Below are positions 45,395 through 58,429 of a stretch of DNA of 64,000 nucleotides, in pieces. The notes beneath the pieces are model-generated. The model was not told the origin of the DNA. It worked only from the letters and a program-made list of their open reading frames with translations, and did not search any database. The position numbers were made by a program, and so were the translations under genes. Within the stretch, counting starts at the first letter, position 1, and each line of letters opens with the position of its first letter. This stretch comes from Cryptomeria japonica (taxonomy: Eukaryota; Streptophyta; Pinopsida; Cupressales; Cupressaceae), in the NCBI RefSeq assembly GCF_030272615.1, contig NC_081405.1, forward strand, positions 313,185,735 through 313,249,734, given 5' to 3'.

Positions 45395-46194
45395 GATCGA
45401 TAAAAGGTCGAGGTCAGAGAATTTTATTAATTTAAAAAATAGATAGATTTACATTTACACCTCCATTTGGTGTGGGCACTAGTAGGAAAGAATGGAGGGA
45501 GAAAACCTCTGGTCCAGCCCAGATCCCTAAAGGATCAGAAAAATTAAGAATGCAATACAAAATGGAGGTACAAGATCACAAAGGGAACTTGTCCAAATAA
45601 TGAAGATTGTATGTAGAAATCCTCTGTGTAAAGTTGAGCAACAAATTGCCCATCTCTTGGGGTGATGCTGCCATTTATGGGTGACAGTACTTGCTATTCC
45701 TGAATCATAGGGTTAAGCATGTTTTGCTCCTTATGCTGCACAAAATCTTGAGAAAACCTTTCACCAAAATGTTAGGAAAAGGAAAAAACGGAACAGGTCA
45801 ACTTATACAATATATCAAACCTGCCTGAATGGTCACCCTGCTAGGATACACAACTCAAAATATTAGTCTCAAAAAATCTCTAGAAACAAATGCAAGAGAG
45901 ATTACCAATCGAAGAGCATAAACTTAATACATATAACGAGGCAAATTCCATAAATATTTCTGCAGAGAGATCACTGGGAGCTACCATCCTAAAGAAAATA
46001 GTTCGAGAGACTTCAATGCCCTAATTAAATGTCATGGGAAAGCTTTAAGTAAATCAAGCATGCCCTTAAGAGTGTTGAAAGAACCCTTAAAACTTCTACC
46101 GATGTCAGAATCCTAAAAGTTATTGCCCAAACCAAAGCCATTGGATGTACACACTAACCTCTCACCGAAATGTCTAGTTTTACAGAAATGGTAC
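45395..46194 (-). other. LINE 3' end region
   Basis: Unique part of the 3' UTR. On the minus strand it ends AATAAAATTCTCTGACCTCG...GATC and poly(A), the usual form of plant LINE 3' ends. No ORF. Confidence 0.6.
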
Positions 46195-48830
46195 ACCTGT
46201 TGAATCGAAGAAACCTATCGATGTTTCATCAATAAGATGATTTATCGAATAGAATTGGGCCGCGATGAGATTCAAAAGGGACTTATCGAAAGCATTATTT
46301 TCCATTGATAGAAGGTGTATCAAAGAAACCAAAGGAGGTTCTGTCGATGAAGCAAGGCTAGCGAAGAAACAATGGTATTGGTAGGACATGTAATGAATTC
46401 ACCGGAGAAGATAGTTCTACCAAAATTATGAGATCGAAGAAACTAGGGGAGGTTTCATCGATAAGACTGTTTGGGAAAAGAAGGGTGTCGAAGAGATACA
46501 AATGTTATTGGCTGATAGAGATAGTTTCATCAAGAGATAAAAGGTTGATAAAACAAAAGAGAGATGCATCGATATAAAAGGATATTGAAGGAAAGGGAAC
46601 ACCGATGAACCTAAGAGGGACTCATCGAAAGCATTGATTTCACCGAAAGAGGATATCGAAGAAAGAAGAGACGGTTTTCATCGACGGGAAAAGGCTTACA
46701 AGGAAATAATACCATCGACGCAACATGAAGGAAACTTACTGAAAGAAGTGTTCTTATCAAAAGAATGATCACGATCAAACAGATGGAAGCTACATCGATA
46801 AAAGATATCGGTAAGAATATGAGTTTCGAGGAGGCTCAAAGGCATGTTACCAATGTGTTTGGTTTACCGATGCAACTGTATCGAGGAAGATTACTAATGA
46901 GTTCATTGATGAAAGATGAAATTGAAAGATAAAAGGTCGATGAAACATAAGAGAGTTTCATTGATATAAAAAGGGTATCAAAGGAAAGGGAACACCGATG
47001 AACCTAAGAGGGACTCATCGAAAGCATTGATTCCACCGAAAGAGGATACCGAAGAAAGCAGAGATGGTTTTAATTAACAGGAAAAGGCTTCCGAGGAAAT
47101 AATACCATCGGCACAACATGAAGGAAACTTACCAAAAGAAGCATTCTTATCGAAAGATGATCACAATCAATAGAAGGAAGCTACATCGATAAAAGATATC
47201 GATGAGAATATGAGTTTCGAGGAGGCTAAAAGGCATGTTACCGATGTGTGTGGTTTTACTGATGCAACTTTATCAAGGAAGATTACTAATGAGCTCATCG
47301 ATGAAAGATGATAGTGGGAGCAAATCATCAAAAGAAAGATGGCCTTGATGAAACAATAGACCCATTCATTGAAGGAGTGTAGTGATGTCGATAGAAAAAG
47401 TGTTTCGATGGAAGGATAAAGGAGGTTACCAATGCCCAAGGTTTCTTTGACATGAGACCCTATGATGTCTCGTCGATATAAAAAGGGTATCAAAGAAACC
47501 TATCAATGTTTCATCGATAAGATGATTTATGAAATAGACTTGGGCCTCGATGAACTTCAAAATGAACTTATTGAAGCCTTATTTTTCATTGATAGAGGGT
47601 ATATCGAAGAAAACAAAGGAGGTTCTATCGATAAAGCAAGGCTACCAAAGAAAATACGGTATCGGTAGGACACATAATGAATTCACCGAAGAAGATAGTT
47701 CTACCGAGATGATGAGATCAGAGAAACTAGGGGAGGTTTCATCGATAAGACTATTCAAGAGAAGAAGGGTGTCGAAGAGATACTAAAGTTATTGGATGAC
47801 AGACAGTTTCATCGAAAGATAAAAGGTCAATGAAACATCGATATAAAAAGGGTATCAAAGGAAAGGGAACACCAATGAACCTAAGAGGGACTCATCAAAA
47901 GAATTGATTCCACCGAAAGAGGATATCGAAGAAAGAAGAGACGGTTTTCATCGATGGGAAAAGGCTTCCGAGAAAATAATACCATCAGCGCAACATGAAG
48001 GAAACTTACCGAAAGAGGTGTTCTTATCAAAAGAATGATCATGATGAGATAGAAGGAAGCTACATCAGTAAAAGATATCGATAAGAATATGAGTTTCGAG
48101 GAGGCTAAAAGGCATGTTACTGATGTGTGTTGTTTTACTGATGCAACTTTAATGAGGAAGATTACTCATAAGCTCATCGATGAGAGATGATAGTGGAAGC
48201 AAATCATCAAAAGACAGATGGCTTCGATGAAATAGTAGACCCATTCATTGAAGGAGTGTAGTGATGTTGATAGAAAAAGTGTTTCGATGGAAGGATAATG
48301 GAAGTTACCGGAGCCCAAGGTTTCTTCGACATGAGACCCAATGATGTGTCATCAATATAAAAAGGGTATCAAAAGAAAGGAAACACTGATGAACTTCAAA
48401 AAGGACTCATCCAAGATAAAAATTCCATCGATAAAAGATATCGAGGAAAGTGGGGATGGTTACATGGACGGGAAAAGGTCTTTGAGGAGATAATACCATC
48501 GGTGCAAAGAACTCACCAAAAGAAACGTTCTCATCAAAAGAATAAGGTCGGTCAGACAAAAGGCAGTTACATCGATAAAAGATATTGATGAGGAAATAGG
48601 TTTCAAGGAGGCTAAAAGGCATGTCTCTGATATGCATTGTTTCACCGATACAACTTTATTGGTGGAAGATGACAAGAGAGGATAAAGAAAGGCTTCGGTG
48701 AGACAATAGTTCCATTCATCGACGGGGCATAGTGATATCGATGGAAGAAGTATTTCGGTGGAAAAATATAGGAGGTCATCGAAGCCCAAGGTTTCATCGA
48801 CATAAAAACCCAATGGATATAAGATAGGAA
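46195..48830 (-). repeat. 2.6 kb complex TCGA-rich tandem array in the LINE 3' UTR
   Basis: Three block types recur. X (starts AAACCTATC-ATGTTTCATC) near 46205 and 47495; Y (contains GGGAACACCGATGAACC and GAAGGAAGCTACATC) starting near 46590, 46985, 47863 and, shorter, 48370; Z (contains ATCATCAAAAGA and TAGACCCATTCATTGAAGG) near 47309, 48189 and, diverged, 48690. Order X-Y-Y-Z-X-Y-Z-Y-Z. Y-Z-to-Y-Z spacing is about 880 bp. Inside each block short phrases with TCGA or ATCGAT recur every 12-25 bases. Short open frames here are by-products. Confidence 0.8.
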
Positions 48831-49115
48831 GCAGTGAGGAGACAACCCTAGCGATCAAAAATAGTATATCAACGAATGAAGGAAATACATGATCAAAGTG
48901 ATATTTGAATAGAAGTGTTAGTTAACAGTTATATGTTGAGAAGTCAATATTTAAATTGAATGTTTGTCTGAGTATCGATACGAAAATACAAGGGGCAGGA
49001 AGAGGAATAAATAAGGAGGTTAAAACAGAGTCTGGGCAAGAGAAACATAAGGGGATGAAAGGGGGAACATGCTAATAGCCACTTAGGACATAAAAACAAA
49101 AAAGGGGGGGTTGCC

Positions 49116-52100
49116 TTAAGGTGGCACAGATAGGAGATTGATTCCATCAGCTCCCAGGTTGGCCAACTCATCCACTCTTCTATTGCCCTCCCTATAAATA
49201 TGATTCACTGTGAACCTATCAAAATCTCTGCATAACTCAAGATATTTTGATAGCAAAGTATTTAGTCTCCAATTAGGCATACTACCTTTCCTTAGAGAAT
49301 TGATAATTATAGCTGAATCTCCTTCAATTTCCACGTTCTTAACTCCTAGTTTCCTACATAGATGCAGACCCTCCACCAGGGCCATAAGTTCCACCCAATT
49401 ATTGGTGTTGATGCCAACCAAAGAGGCAAGGGTTGCTAGATCCTTGTCTTCCCAATTATGAACAACACATCCTATCCCTACTTGTCCTGGGTTTCCACGG
49501 GATGCCCCATCAAAGTTTAGCTTCACCCAACCATCGCCTGGGGGTTGCCATCTGCATGCTTCCCTTGATTGAAGACTAGCAATAGGACCATCTCCTACAA
49601 AGGGAGGAAAGGATAAGCCTTCCCAATGTTTTATCATCTTTTCATCCCAATAAGTGATAGAGGCATCCTTCAATGTACCTAATGACAGTCTGTTGTTCAT
49701 GAGCTCAGTGATAGCTGACTCTATCCTATTAATGATTCTAGGAACCTCTAGTTTTTTATTCTTAAAGAGGCGTCTATTTCTCTCCTTCCATAGTTCCCAC
49801 ATAATGGAAGAAGGAAGAGCTATCCATAAACCTTCAAAGAGATAGCCACGCCCGAGGAGAGGCCATGCCTTGAGCATTCCAAAGATGGTGTGAGGGAAGG
49901 CTACACACAATTCAAGTTTGTTGGTGAACCAGATCCAACATTTGTGAGCAAAGGGGTAGTTAAGGAGGATATGATTAGTGTCTTCCTCATCTGTCTTGCA
50001 AAGAGGACATCTGCTAGGGCCCTCATACCCTATTCTTCTAAATTTGTCTTTAGTTAGGAGCTTGTTCTGAACCGCAAGCCAGGAGAAGATACCTACCTTA
50101 GGCAGACAATATTTATCCCAGCAAAGTTTCAAGGGAAGCTCCATCATAGGTCTTAAAAATCATTTGGAGATGAGAGAGTACCCATCCTTGGAGTTGTATT
50201 CTCCTCTTAGGGAGCCATCCCAGATGAGCTTGTCCTCATTCTGACCTAAGGCAATATTCCTTGATTTAAGAATTGCCATAAGTTTTTGTTTATCCCTTAC
50301 CGGAATATCCTCATCTTCCTTCTCGATCCACTACCAACCAACCCCATCCTCAGAAGGGGAGATATAGTTGTTTAATAGGGGTCCTTTATGAGATTTAAGA
50401 AGGATGCAAGTAGCACCAAAGTCATGGATATTATCCATAGCCTTATATCCACCCCAAGAATCCGACCAGAAAAGAGCTTTATCCCTAGACCCCAGGTTCC
50501 AAGTAAGTCTGTCTGAGATAATCCTTTTGCAGTCTAACATAAAATTCCATAGGCAGGACCCTCTGGGAGGGTTGGTTTCTCTGAAGATTTGGATAGGATT
50601 CCCTCCATTAAGGTATTTGTGGTGCAGCAAGTGAGCCCATTTGAGGTGGGGGGTTCTGAACATCCTCTAGACCAACTTGGCACCCAAGGCTTTGCCCTGA
50701 TCACGAAGGTTTTTAATGCCAATTCCTCCTTCTTCTTTAGGTTTGCATATCTTGTCCCAGGATAGGAGTGATATTTTATGATTGTCATTAGCACCTTGCC
50801 AAAAGAAAGTCCTGAGATGCTTGTTGAGCTCTGCAAGTTTAGAAGAAGATAAATGTTGACAAGAGAGCTAGTAAATGGGCATAGCTGACAAGACCGATCT
50901 AACCAAGGTTGCTCTACCTACAAATGATAGCCATTTTCCTTTCCAAGTGTTAATCCTAGACTTGATTTTATCCACCAAGTTGTCCCATAATTTTGAGGGT
51001 CTTCGACCCTTGTCAAGGGGAATGCCTAAGTATTTGCAAGGAAGATTTCCTTCACTAATCCCCAGGACATTGCTGATCACTTTCGCTAAGGAGGGGTCTA
51101 TGTTGAACATAAAAATTGCAGACTTGGCTAGATTCACCTCTTGACCCAAGGCTAGCATATAGGAATTAAGGATGCCTTTGAAGGCGCTTGCTTCCCTTAC
51201 ACTTCCCTACCCAAAAAGCATCGTGTTGTTGATAAATTGCTGGTGGGTGAAGGGAGGGAGGCCGCTGGTAATGGGGATTCCTTGGATCCCACCTTCCTCT
51301 TTGGCCTTAGAGATGGATCTACCTAGGGCTTCAGCCATGATGATGAAGAGGAAGGGGGACATAGGATCTCCTTGCCTGAGCCCTCTTGAGCTACTGAAGA
51401 AACCTTCCGGGGAACCATTAACCAAGATTGAGAATTTGGGGATGGGTATACATTCAAAGATTAGGTTGATCTAGGATTTGGAAAATCCAAAGGCCTCCAA
51501 GCATTTTCATAGGAAGTGCCAATCAACTTTGTCATAAGCTTTGCTTATGTCTAATTTGACTAGCATACTTGGGGCCCTATTGAGCTGGACCGAATGAATG
51601 GCCTCTTGGGCTATAATAACCCCATCATAGATTGATCTATCTGCTACGAAGCCAGTTTGTTCTTCACTAATGATAGTGGGGAGAAGATTTAGGAGTCTAG
51701 CTGCTAGGGTTTTGGTTAAGAGTTTGTACAGAGTGTTGCAAAGGGCTATTGGTCTGAAGTCATTAAATCTTTTAGGATTCTCTTTTTTGGGGATGAGAGT
51801 TAAGAAGGTATTGTTGATTTCTTTGAGAATCTTACCAGAGTTCATAATACCTTCTAAGGAATCCATGATCTCTGTCCCCATAAAACCCCAACATTTTTGG
51901 AAAAAGCTAGTGGGAAAGCCATCCGAGCCTGGGGCCTTGTCGGGATTCATCTTCATAAGGACAAATTTAACCTCCTCCTTAGAGAATTTCTTTGAAAGGA
52001 TTTTGTTGTGGTCATTATTAATGAGTTTTTGAAGATTCTTGATAATATTGAGTTGGCCTCTAAGGTTGGAGCCTTCAATATTGTTTAAGATTTTATCAAA

Positions 52101-53288
52101 AAACCTTGCTGCCTCGGAGGCAACATCATCTGGTTCAGACAGGATGGAACCTTGGCAATTCTTAACTTTAGAAATTTGATTGACCCATTGCCTCTACTTA
52201 GTGCTATTGTGGAAAAACTTATTATTTCGGTCCCCATCACTCAACCAAGTCTCTGTCAATTTTTGTTTCCGAAAGATCTCTTCATTTGAGAGTGTCTTTT
52301 CATACTCAGAGAGTAGAGCCTTTTCTTTGAGGAAGAGATGTTCATCCATCCCCTTCTCAAGAACCTCAATGTTAACATTCTTAAGATCATTTTCTATTAG
52401 GATTTTTTTATCAAAAATATTTCCAAAATTGGTCCTGTTCCATTCTAAGAGCTCCCTTTTGATAAGCTTTAACTTGCTTGTGATAATAAACATCTTCGAA
52501 CCAGAGAAAATAGAGCTTCTCCACTAGTTCTCAATTAAGTTTAAAAAGTTATCACCTCTAAACCACATGCTCTCAAATTTGAAGGGACATTTTTTAGGGG
52601 AGTGGGAAATGGTCAGATCCTGCTAAAGGGAGGGGTTCTACATTTAGGGTAAATTTAAGCTCCGAGAGCCCTCCATGGACAAATAACCTATCTAGTTTCT
52701 CAGAAATGTTATAGAAACCAAGCCTTCTGTTGTTCCAGGTGAAGGCATTATCTGCCATCTGGATTTCCAACAGGGAGTTCCTATTGATCTAGTGATTGAA
52801 ATCTACAGTCGTTGGAGGAAGTTTGTTGCTACCTCCTCTTTTGTCTGCTACCTTAGTGATATCACTAAAATCTCCCCCAATGATGCATACATCATTTGGG
52901 AAACTTCTGAGGAAAGACTCCAGTTCCACCCACACCCTAGCCTTATCCCTATTTTGGATAGGACCATAAACGTTAATCAATTTGAATCTTAGGTTATTTT
53001 TATAACTTACTACTTCTCCTCCCATCCAATTTTGCTTAATCTCTAAAGGTGTAAATGAGATGAATCTAGAGTCCCAAATGATGGCTAAGCCCCTGAGGCC
53101 CTAGTAGCAGGGGAGTGCTTCAGCTGTCTAATGCCTAGTTTTTTCTCAAAAAGGGCTATATCAAAGGAGTTCATTTTGGTTTCTTGGATTAACATTATAT
53201 CTGGTTTAGAATCATAGATGGAGCACTTTAAGATGCACTATTTGTTAGGGGCATTCAGACCCCTAACATTCCAAGTTATGATTTTCAT
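49116..53288 (-). pseudogene. LINE ORF2: endonuclease, reverse transcriptase, RNase H (broken)
   Basis: ATG 53288: MKIITWNVRGLNAPNK then TAG 53238-53240, where Gln is usual. Endonuclease parts PDIMLIQETK, INVYGP and IIGGDF-x-DI. RT from 52493 in a steady frame: DKAPGSDGFP, FRPIALCN, KLDISKAYDKVDW, GLRQGDPMSPFLF, then FINNTMLFG at the active site, where plant LINEs have F-A/V-DD-T. zf-RVT region with CPLC-x-TDEEDTNHIL; RNase H with LNFDGASRGNPG, VELMALVEGL, EGDSA and VDELANL, all four acidic residues kept; end at 49116. Many stops, for example 51507, 51207, 50868 and 50331. Dead by mutation of both catalytic aspartates to Asn as well as stops. Confidence 0.92.
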
Positions 53289-53368
53289 GGCTCTGTGGGG
53301 AGGAACTTCCCCTCCCCTGCATTAAAAAGAGTAGATATTTTAGACTAACCCTTGGCTTCTCCATCCTT

Positions 53369-54828
53369 TTATCTTAGTTCAGTAAGGGATCTCCTACCTC
53401 TTCTCTTACTGTGTTTAGCATAGTCAGGAGAGTCTTTGCTTCTGTCAGAGCTAAGAATGCCTAGAATATTTGGGTTATCATTTTCTAAGTTATCTAATGC
53501 TACAAAGAGTTCATCTATTTCTAAGTCGAGTCTAGTAACATCCACTAGATTTTTGACCAAGAAATCCCTTTGTCTTTCCAACTCCTCATCATCACAGATT
53601 TCATCAACCAATAGATCCATGAGGTCATTTACTACTTCTTCCCCTACAAAATTGGCAATGATTTTAACTTCCCTAGCCACTCAATCATTCTCAGATTCTA
53701 TAATCGGATCATAAACAACCTTCAGAGATGGAGGGCAAACCTCTGCCTCCTCAAAGCCCTCCATACTTGAGACTAGAGAGATTGGTTGACCCTGTAAGGA
53801 TGCCAATCCTGGATCCGGGGAAATCTTATCCAGCTCTGCTGTTTGCTCAGAGGAAATTAGTTCCATTAAAGGGGGAGACCCCAAGGGACTCAACCTCTCT
53901 AGTGGAATGAGAGAGCTAGATGATGATAAATTTGTAAGCTGAGCTACTCTTTCTTAGGGATAGCCTCATTGATTTCACCATCTTCCAGATCTTGATCCCC
54001 CAGAAGAGAGTTAGCTATAGGTGAATTTATAGTTAGTAGTGAAGGAAGAGGGGAGCAAGAGGGCTTAACATGGGAGCTATGAGGATATAGGTTAGAGGTA
54101 AGAGGATTAGGGTTAATATCAATCTTATAGCCCTCTAGGGTAAAACCCCCTCCTTCCACGAATCTGAATGGAGTGCCATTAGACTTGAGCAATGATACAG
54201 GAAAAGGTTTCTCGGAGGGGATCTTCCTTGGCATAGAATCTTTGAAAGGACCATTATAAAAGGGTAATTCTAGGGTTAAACAAGATTTATCACATTTCAG
54301 AGTTATAGGCTCTAAAGATTTAATGTTAATATTCATTTTAACGATTAAGAGCTGGTTAAAGAAGCTTAGGGCTGATTTTTTTACTTCTACAAATTTACCT
54401 ATTTTGTTGCCTATTATTCTTAAAAAGTCATTATTGCGCAATTATACAGGGAATTTATCCAGTGAAATTGCTCTATTAACCATGCAGGAATTGAATTGAG
54501 ATGGGAGAAAGAGAGGTTGCCATTCCCAACAATCAAACCCTAGACCTTTAAATTTTAATATATCCTCATTAAGAAATGAATTTCTAAGATTCTGATTACC
54601 ACATTCAATAACTAAGAAATTATCAGGAATGATGTCAATTCTTACCTGGTTATTGAAGGAGGATGACACCCAGTTAGCAATTTGTTCCGACGAGATCCCC
54701 CAGCCTTTCCACCAAGCAAAGATCATTTTATCACTGTAATGCATTTGATACCTAGCTTGAGTATAATTATCAATTTCAATGACCAACCTATTAGGAGTAG
54801 CTGGGGAATTTGAAGGTAGATCTAACAT
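53369..54828 (-). pseudogene. LINE ORF1, DUF4283-type RNA-binding protein (broken)
   Basis: ATG 54828 (MLDLPSNS). The N-terminal domain has IFAWWKGWGI, NFLVIECGN, WEWQPLF and, past an in-frame stop at 54442-54444, the phrase IIGNKIGKFVEV, the usual DUF4283 order in plant LINE ORF1. A Pro/Ser-rich linker, then a frameshift near 53940 and an acidic helical end (DDEELERQRDFL, LDLEIDELF) with a basic KRRGRR tail at 53369. No CCHC knuckle is readable. The ORF2 start lies about 80 bp further on. It would coat LINE RNA. Confidence 0.78.
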
Positions 54829-54849
54829 AGGGTGCTTAATTTCCTTAGA

Positions 54850-54990
54850 ATTGCATGCGCAGTGGCTGTAGAGGGACAGCCAGAGGTTAAGTGTTGGGTG
54901 GTTAGGGGTTCAACACCCAACCCCCCAACTTTTGCATGCGCAGTGGCTGTAGAGGGAAAGGGGCCCATGCCTCCTACAAAAAGAGGTATT
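54850..54990 (-). repeat. LINE 5' UTR with duplicated 24-bp motif
   Basis: TGCATGCGCAGTGGCTGTAG followed by AGGGA occurs at about 54852 and again about 81 bp later (54933). Between them TTGGGTGGTTAGGGGTTCAA faces CACCCAACC, so the spacer can fold. GC-rich against AT-rich flanks. Possibly a repeated promoter unit of the LINE. Confidence 0.6.
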
Positions 54991-55860
54991 CTTTTTATTG
55001 AAATATAATTTATTTTTTATTAATTAAATAAATTAAATTTATTTTAGGAGTTAAGAATAGATAAAATTTATTATATTATAAACAAGTGTCACATAGTGGC
55101 TAGTACTTGCCTTGTTTTTAGTATAGTTTTAATAATAATTATGATTTAATTTTAATAATGATTATATTTTAAAAATTATAATAATTAAGATAAAAAAATT
55201 AAATATAATTATTTCATAATAATTAAAATTTTACTAGAAAAAATAATATAAATTACAGAAATCCTAATAAATTTTTAATTACACAAAATAAAGTTAAATA
55301 ATTGAAATAGTTTAGATTGAAATCTAAAACTAAAATTAATAATTAATAATAAATAACATTAGTCTTGATAGATAATAATTTTATTAAGTCAAATTAATTA
55401 AATAAAAATAGTAATAATTTTTTAAATTCATTGGAATTGTAACCTAAAAGTTTTTGCTAATGGCAATGTGTCACGCTTGGCCGAGAACAATTCTGTTTTG
55501 TGCGTGCCTCTCATTTTACCATCAAAGTTTTCCCATTACCGTCAAAGTTTTCCCATTAATAATCTTTATTATAGTATCTTTATTTGTTTTAATCCAGTTA
55601 TAATATATTATATTATTGAGTGTTGTTGAATGCAATATTAATTTATTTAATCCAGTTTAATGATAATGATGTCTCCATTATTTATAAATTAGGGGTGATA
55701 ATTTATTAATATTGTAATTGTAATAAATTAAAAAAAATTGTCTTACCTTTTAAATATAGATAGTTATTTACTTATATTTTTATTAAATATTTTAAATTTT
55801 ATTATAATAACATTGAAATCTAAATAGTAAATTTATTCTTTTATTATGACTCTCATGAAC

Positions 55861-55920
<60 letters not shown>

Positions 55921-57760
55921 AAATATTTTCTATGTTATTATTCAAATGGTGCAACTAGCTAAGATCTTTTGAACAAAAAAAATCACATTAACTAATAAGT
56001 TCATCCAACAAAATAAATAAATTACTTTTAATCCTCTTTTTTATTAATGTTAATTATTCTTCATTTGAGGTGGAATGATTTCACTCTACCTTATTCTAAA
56101 ATTAATGTTAATATTGTGTACAATTAAGATTTTTAAATTAATTTACATTTATTCATATTTAGATTTTTCATTTTTTTGGATTTTTATGGCCAGAAATGCT
56201 TATACTAATTGAGCTCATAGAAAAAATATGAAAGATTTTGGCACATGGCACTTTTGAGGAAATAATCAACTATATGTCTTTGATATAAGTATTTTTTTCT
56301 TTACAGCTAAATTGTATTTAGCCAATAAGTGTACAGAAAAATAATTTTCGTAATTTATAATGTTAAAAATTGTACAATTAGACTTTGGTAAATAAAAAGA
56401 TTGAAAAAATTAAAAGTTAAAATTTGTTTGTGATTGGTTCAAATTAATTTTTTTATTATATTACTAGAATTAATTACATTATTAAAATTTATTTTCTAAG
56501 GTCACAAAAAAATCATTCTTAGTGAATAGTAAATTTATTTATGAATCTAACTCCTTCGGAGTTTAATTAACAGCTCCTTTGGATTTTAAATGGCTAAAAA
56601 TCAGAAAAAGCCGGTGGACAATTAATATATGAAATTGAGATGGATAACCAAATATCAGGAGATCCACTACCTTGAAATAGTTTTTCTTAGGTTAATACTT
56701 AAATCTCCTTATTAGATAGATTAGTTTGAATTATGAAACCAAATGAATGGGAAATGATATTACACCTTGGAAAGTTTTTGCACAAGTTAAAAATAAATGA
56801 ATTTATTATAAAGTATTGGATCTTTTTCATCAAGTATCACTTGTTAACCTCAAATAAACTCTATTAGTAAATAGATTTCCCTTCAAGGCATTCAATACAT
56901 TTCAAATATTTAATTAGTGCAAGTATTAAAGATTAAAGGGATTTACCTCCCGAGTAAAAATGTTTAAATCCATAGTTATCTTTTTATGTATTTCTAGAAA
57001 TATGAATTAATGTTTAGTATAAGTTGAATATTTGATTGGGAAAGGTTAAATTTTAAGATATAGAGAATACAAGGCTATTGAGTATAGTCAAACTTTAAAG
57101 ACACTTAAAACTAGTATAAGGAGTGATCACATTTATATATAAAATAAATTTAGCATAGATGAACTTATTAACTTTCAAATTTTATAATCTACTTTGTAAG
57201 AACATAGTATTAATTAGGTTTTCAAGAAAACTTTATTTAAAACCAAATATTTATACCAAATCTGAAATCTTTTTAACATAAGACTTGACTTATCTTGTGA
57301 ACCTCAAATCAAGTACTCATATTCTTTGTAAATCTCTAATGGAGTTTAGTTTCAAAGATAAAATAAGATTAAAAATTCGTTGTTCTAGATTATTGGGTCC
57401 TTATCCTTATCACGAAAATGAGATTTGAAGAAATATATTCAATGATCACTTAGGGAATTAAATTGGAGTAAATTTTGGGAGTAAACATTAGGTCACTTTT
57501 AAAAATTTGAAATTGAAATGGTTACTATTTGTAGAAAATACCTAAGGATAAAGTTAATGTTACTTCAAGTGAAACAAAAAAGTTAGTTATAATTTTTGCA
57601 AATGATTTGGCATTAGTTCAAAAGCAACTATAAGTAGATTGATTAGAATTGTTTATGAGGAGACTTAGTATTATTTATCTTGGTTACCTAGCAAGTGTTT
57701 AGACTCTTTTCTAATCTTTTTTTCAAACAATTAGTAATTAAGAATAATGTGGTTACTTTG
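54991..57760. other. AT-rich non-coding stretch
   Basis: No gene or recognisable element ends. AT-rich throughout with poly-A and poly-T runs. A phrase near 56550-56610 (CTCCTTCGGAGTTTAATTAA, then CTCCTTTGGA) is an internal near-repeat. Likely old retroelement sequence, but nothing decides it. Confidence 0.4.
55868..55913. repeat. (AT)n microsatellite
   Basis: About 22 uninterrupted TA units. Confidence 0.95.
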
Positions 57761-57768
57761 AAGCTTAT

Positions 57769-58074
57769 CGTTGAATAGTTTTTTCCTTCAAACAAGTGAG
57801 TATTAAATTCATTTCCAGAGTATTATTATTTGATTATTTGATTTTATTTCAAGCAATTTAGTACCTTATAAGTATTAGGATTCACATTTAAAGTAATGTA
57901 ATCATTTGTAGATGAATTTTATGTTACTTTGAATATGGAAGAATAGTTTTTCCCTTCAAACAAGTAGATGTTAAATTCATTTTCAAAGTCTTGCTATTGA
58001 ATCATTTAATTTTATTTTAAGCAAATTAATACCTTTCAAGTATTAGGATTCATACTTAAAGTGTAATGGTTTGT
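57769..58074. repeat. Tandem duplication, period about 172 bp
   Basis: GAATAGTTTTT-CCTTCAAACAAG at about 57772 and 57945, followed in both by ATTAAATTCATTT, ATTTTATTT-AAGCAA and AGTATTAGGATTCA. Similarity roughly 80% by eye. Confidence 0.65.
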
Positions 58075-58429
58075 TCCAAAACAATAATATTGATTGCAAG
58101 TAATTCAAATCATTTTAATAAGTTATCTTTAAAAGTATCATAGTTTCCGAGCAGTTAGTACTTTCATGTATTTAGTTCAAGTTTCAAACTTTTAATTATT
58201 ATCATAATTTTTCTTCAAAGAAAATACTATTCCAAAGTAGTTGATTTTCTATGTTCCTTTCATTTATGTAAAATTTACACCTTAGTTTTTTTAATTTTGA
58301 GCGATGATTCCTTGTATATAATAGTTTCTTTTTCAAGTTGTATTAGTATATTGGCTGCTTAAGTTTCATGAATTCAAGGTTCAATCTCTTAGTTAGACAA
58401 CTAAACAAGAGGAGTTGGAAACAAAAAAA

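Larger units (their letters stand above)
45382..54990 (-). mobile_element. L1-type plant LINE, about 9.6 kb, decayed
   Basis: Minus strand: 5' UTR with a duplicated motif (54850-54965), ORF1 54828-53369, ORF2 53288-49116 (endonuclease, RT, zinc region, RNase H), then a 3.7 kb 3' UTR holding a tandem array, and a 3' end GACCTCG...GATC followed by a poly(A) tail (T-run 45382-45394 on +). A short duplication of AAAAAGAGG-like sequence may flank it (45366-45375 and 54980-54988), but it is low complexity. ORF order and the C-terminal RNase H fit plant L1 elements. Confidence 0.85.

Noticed and set aside
47462-47786. Overlapping plus-strand ORFs in the TCGA-rich array
   Set aside because: They follow the repeat phase, are not open in the other blocks, and match nothing.
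46195-48830. CRISPR-like array
   Set aside because: Blocks are hundreds of bases, repeats are imperfect, there are no unique equal spacers, and the setting is a plant LINE.
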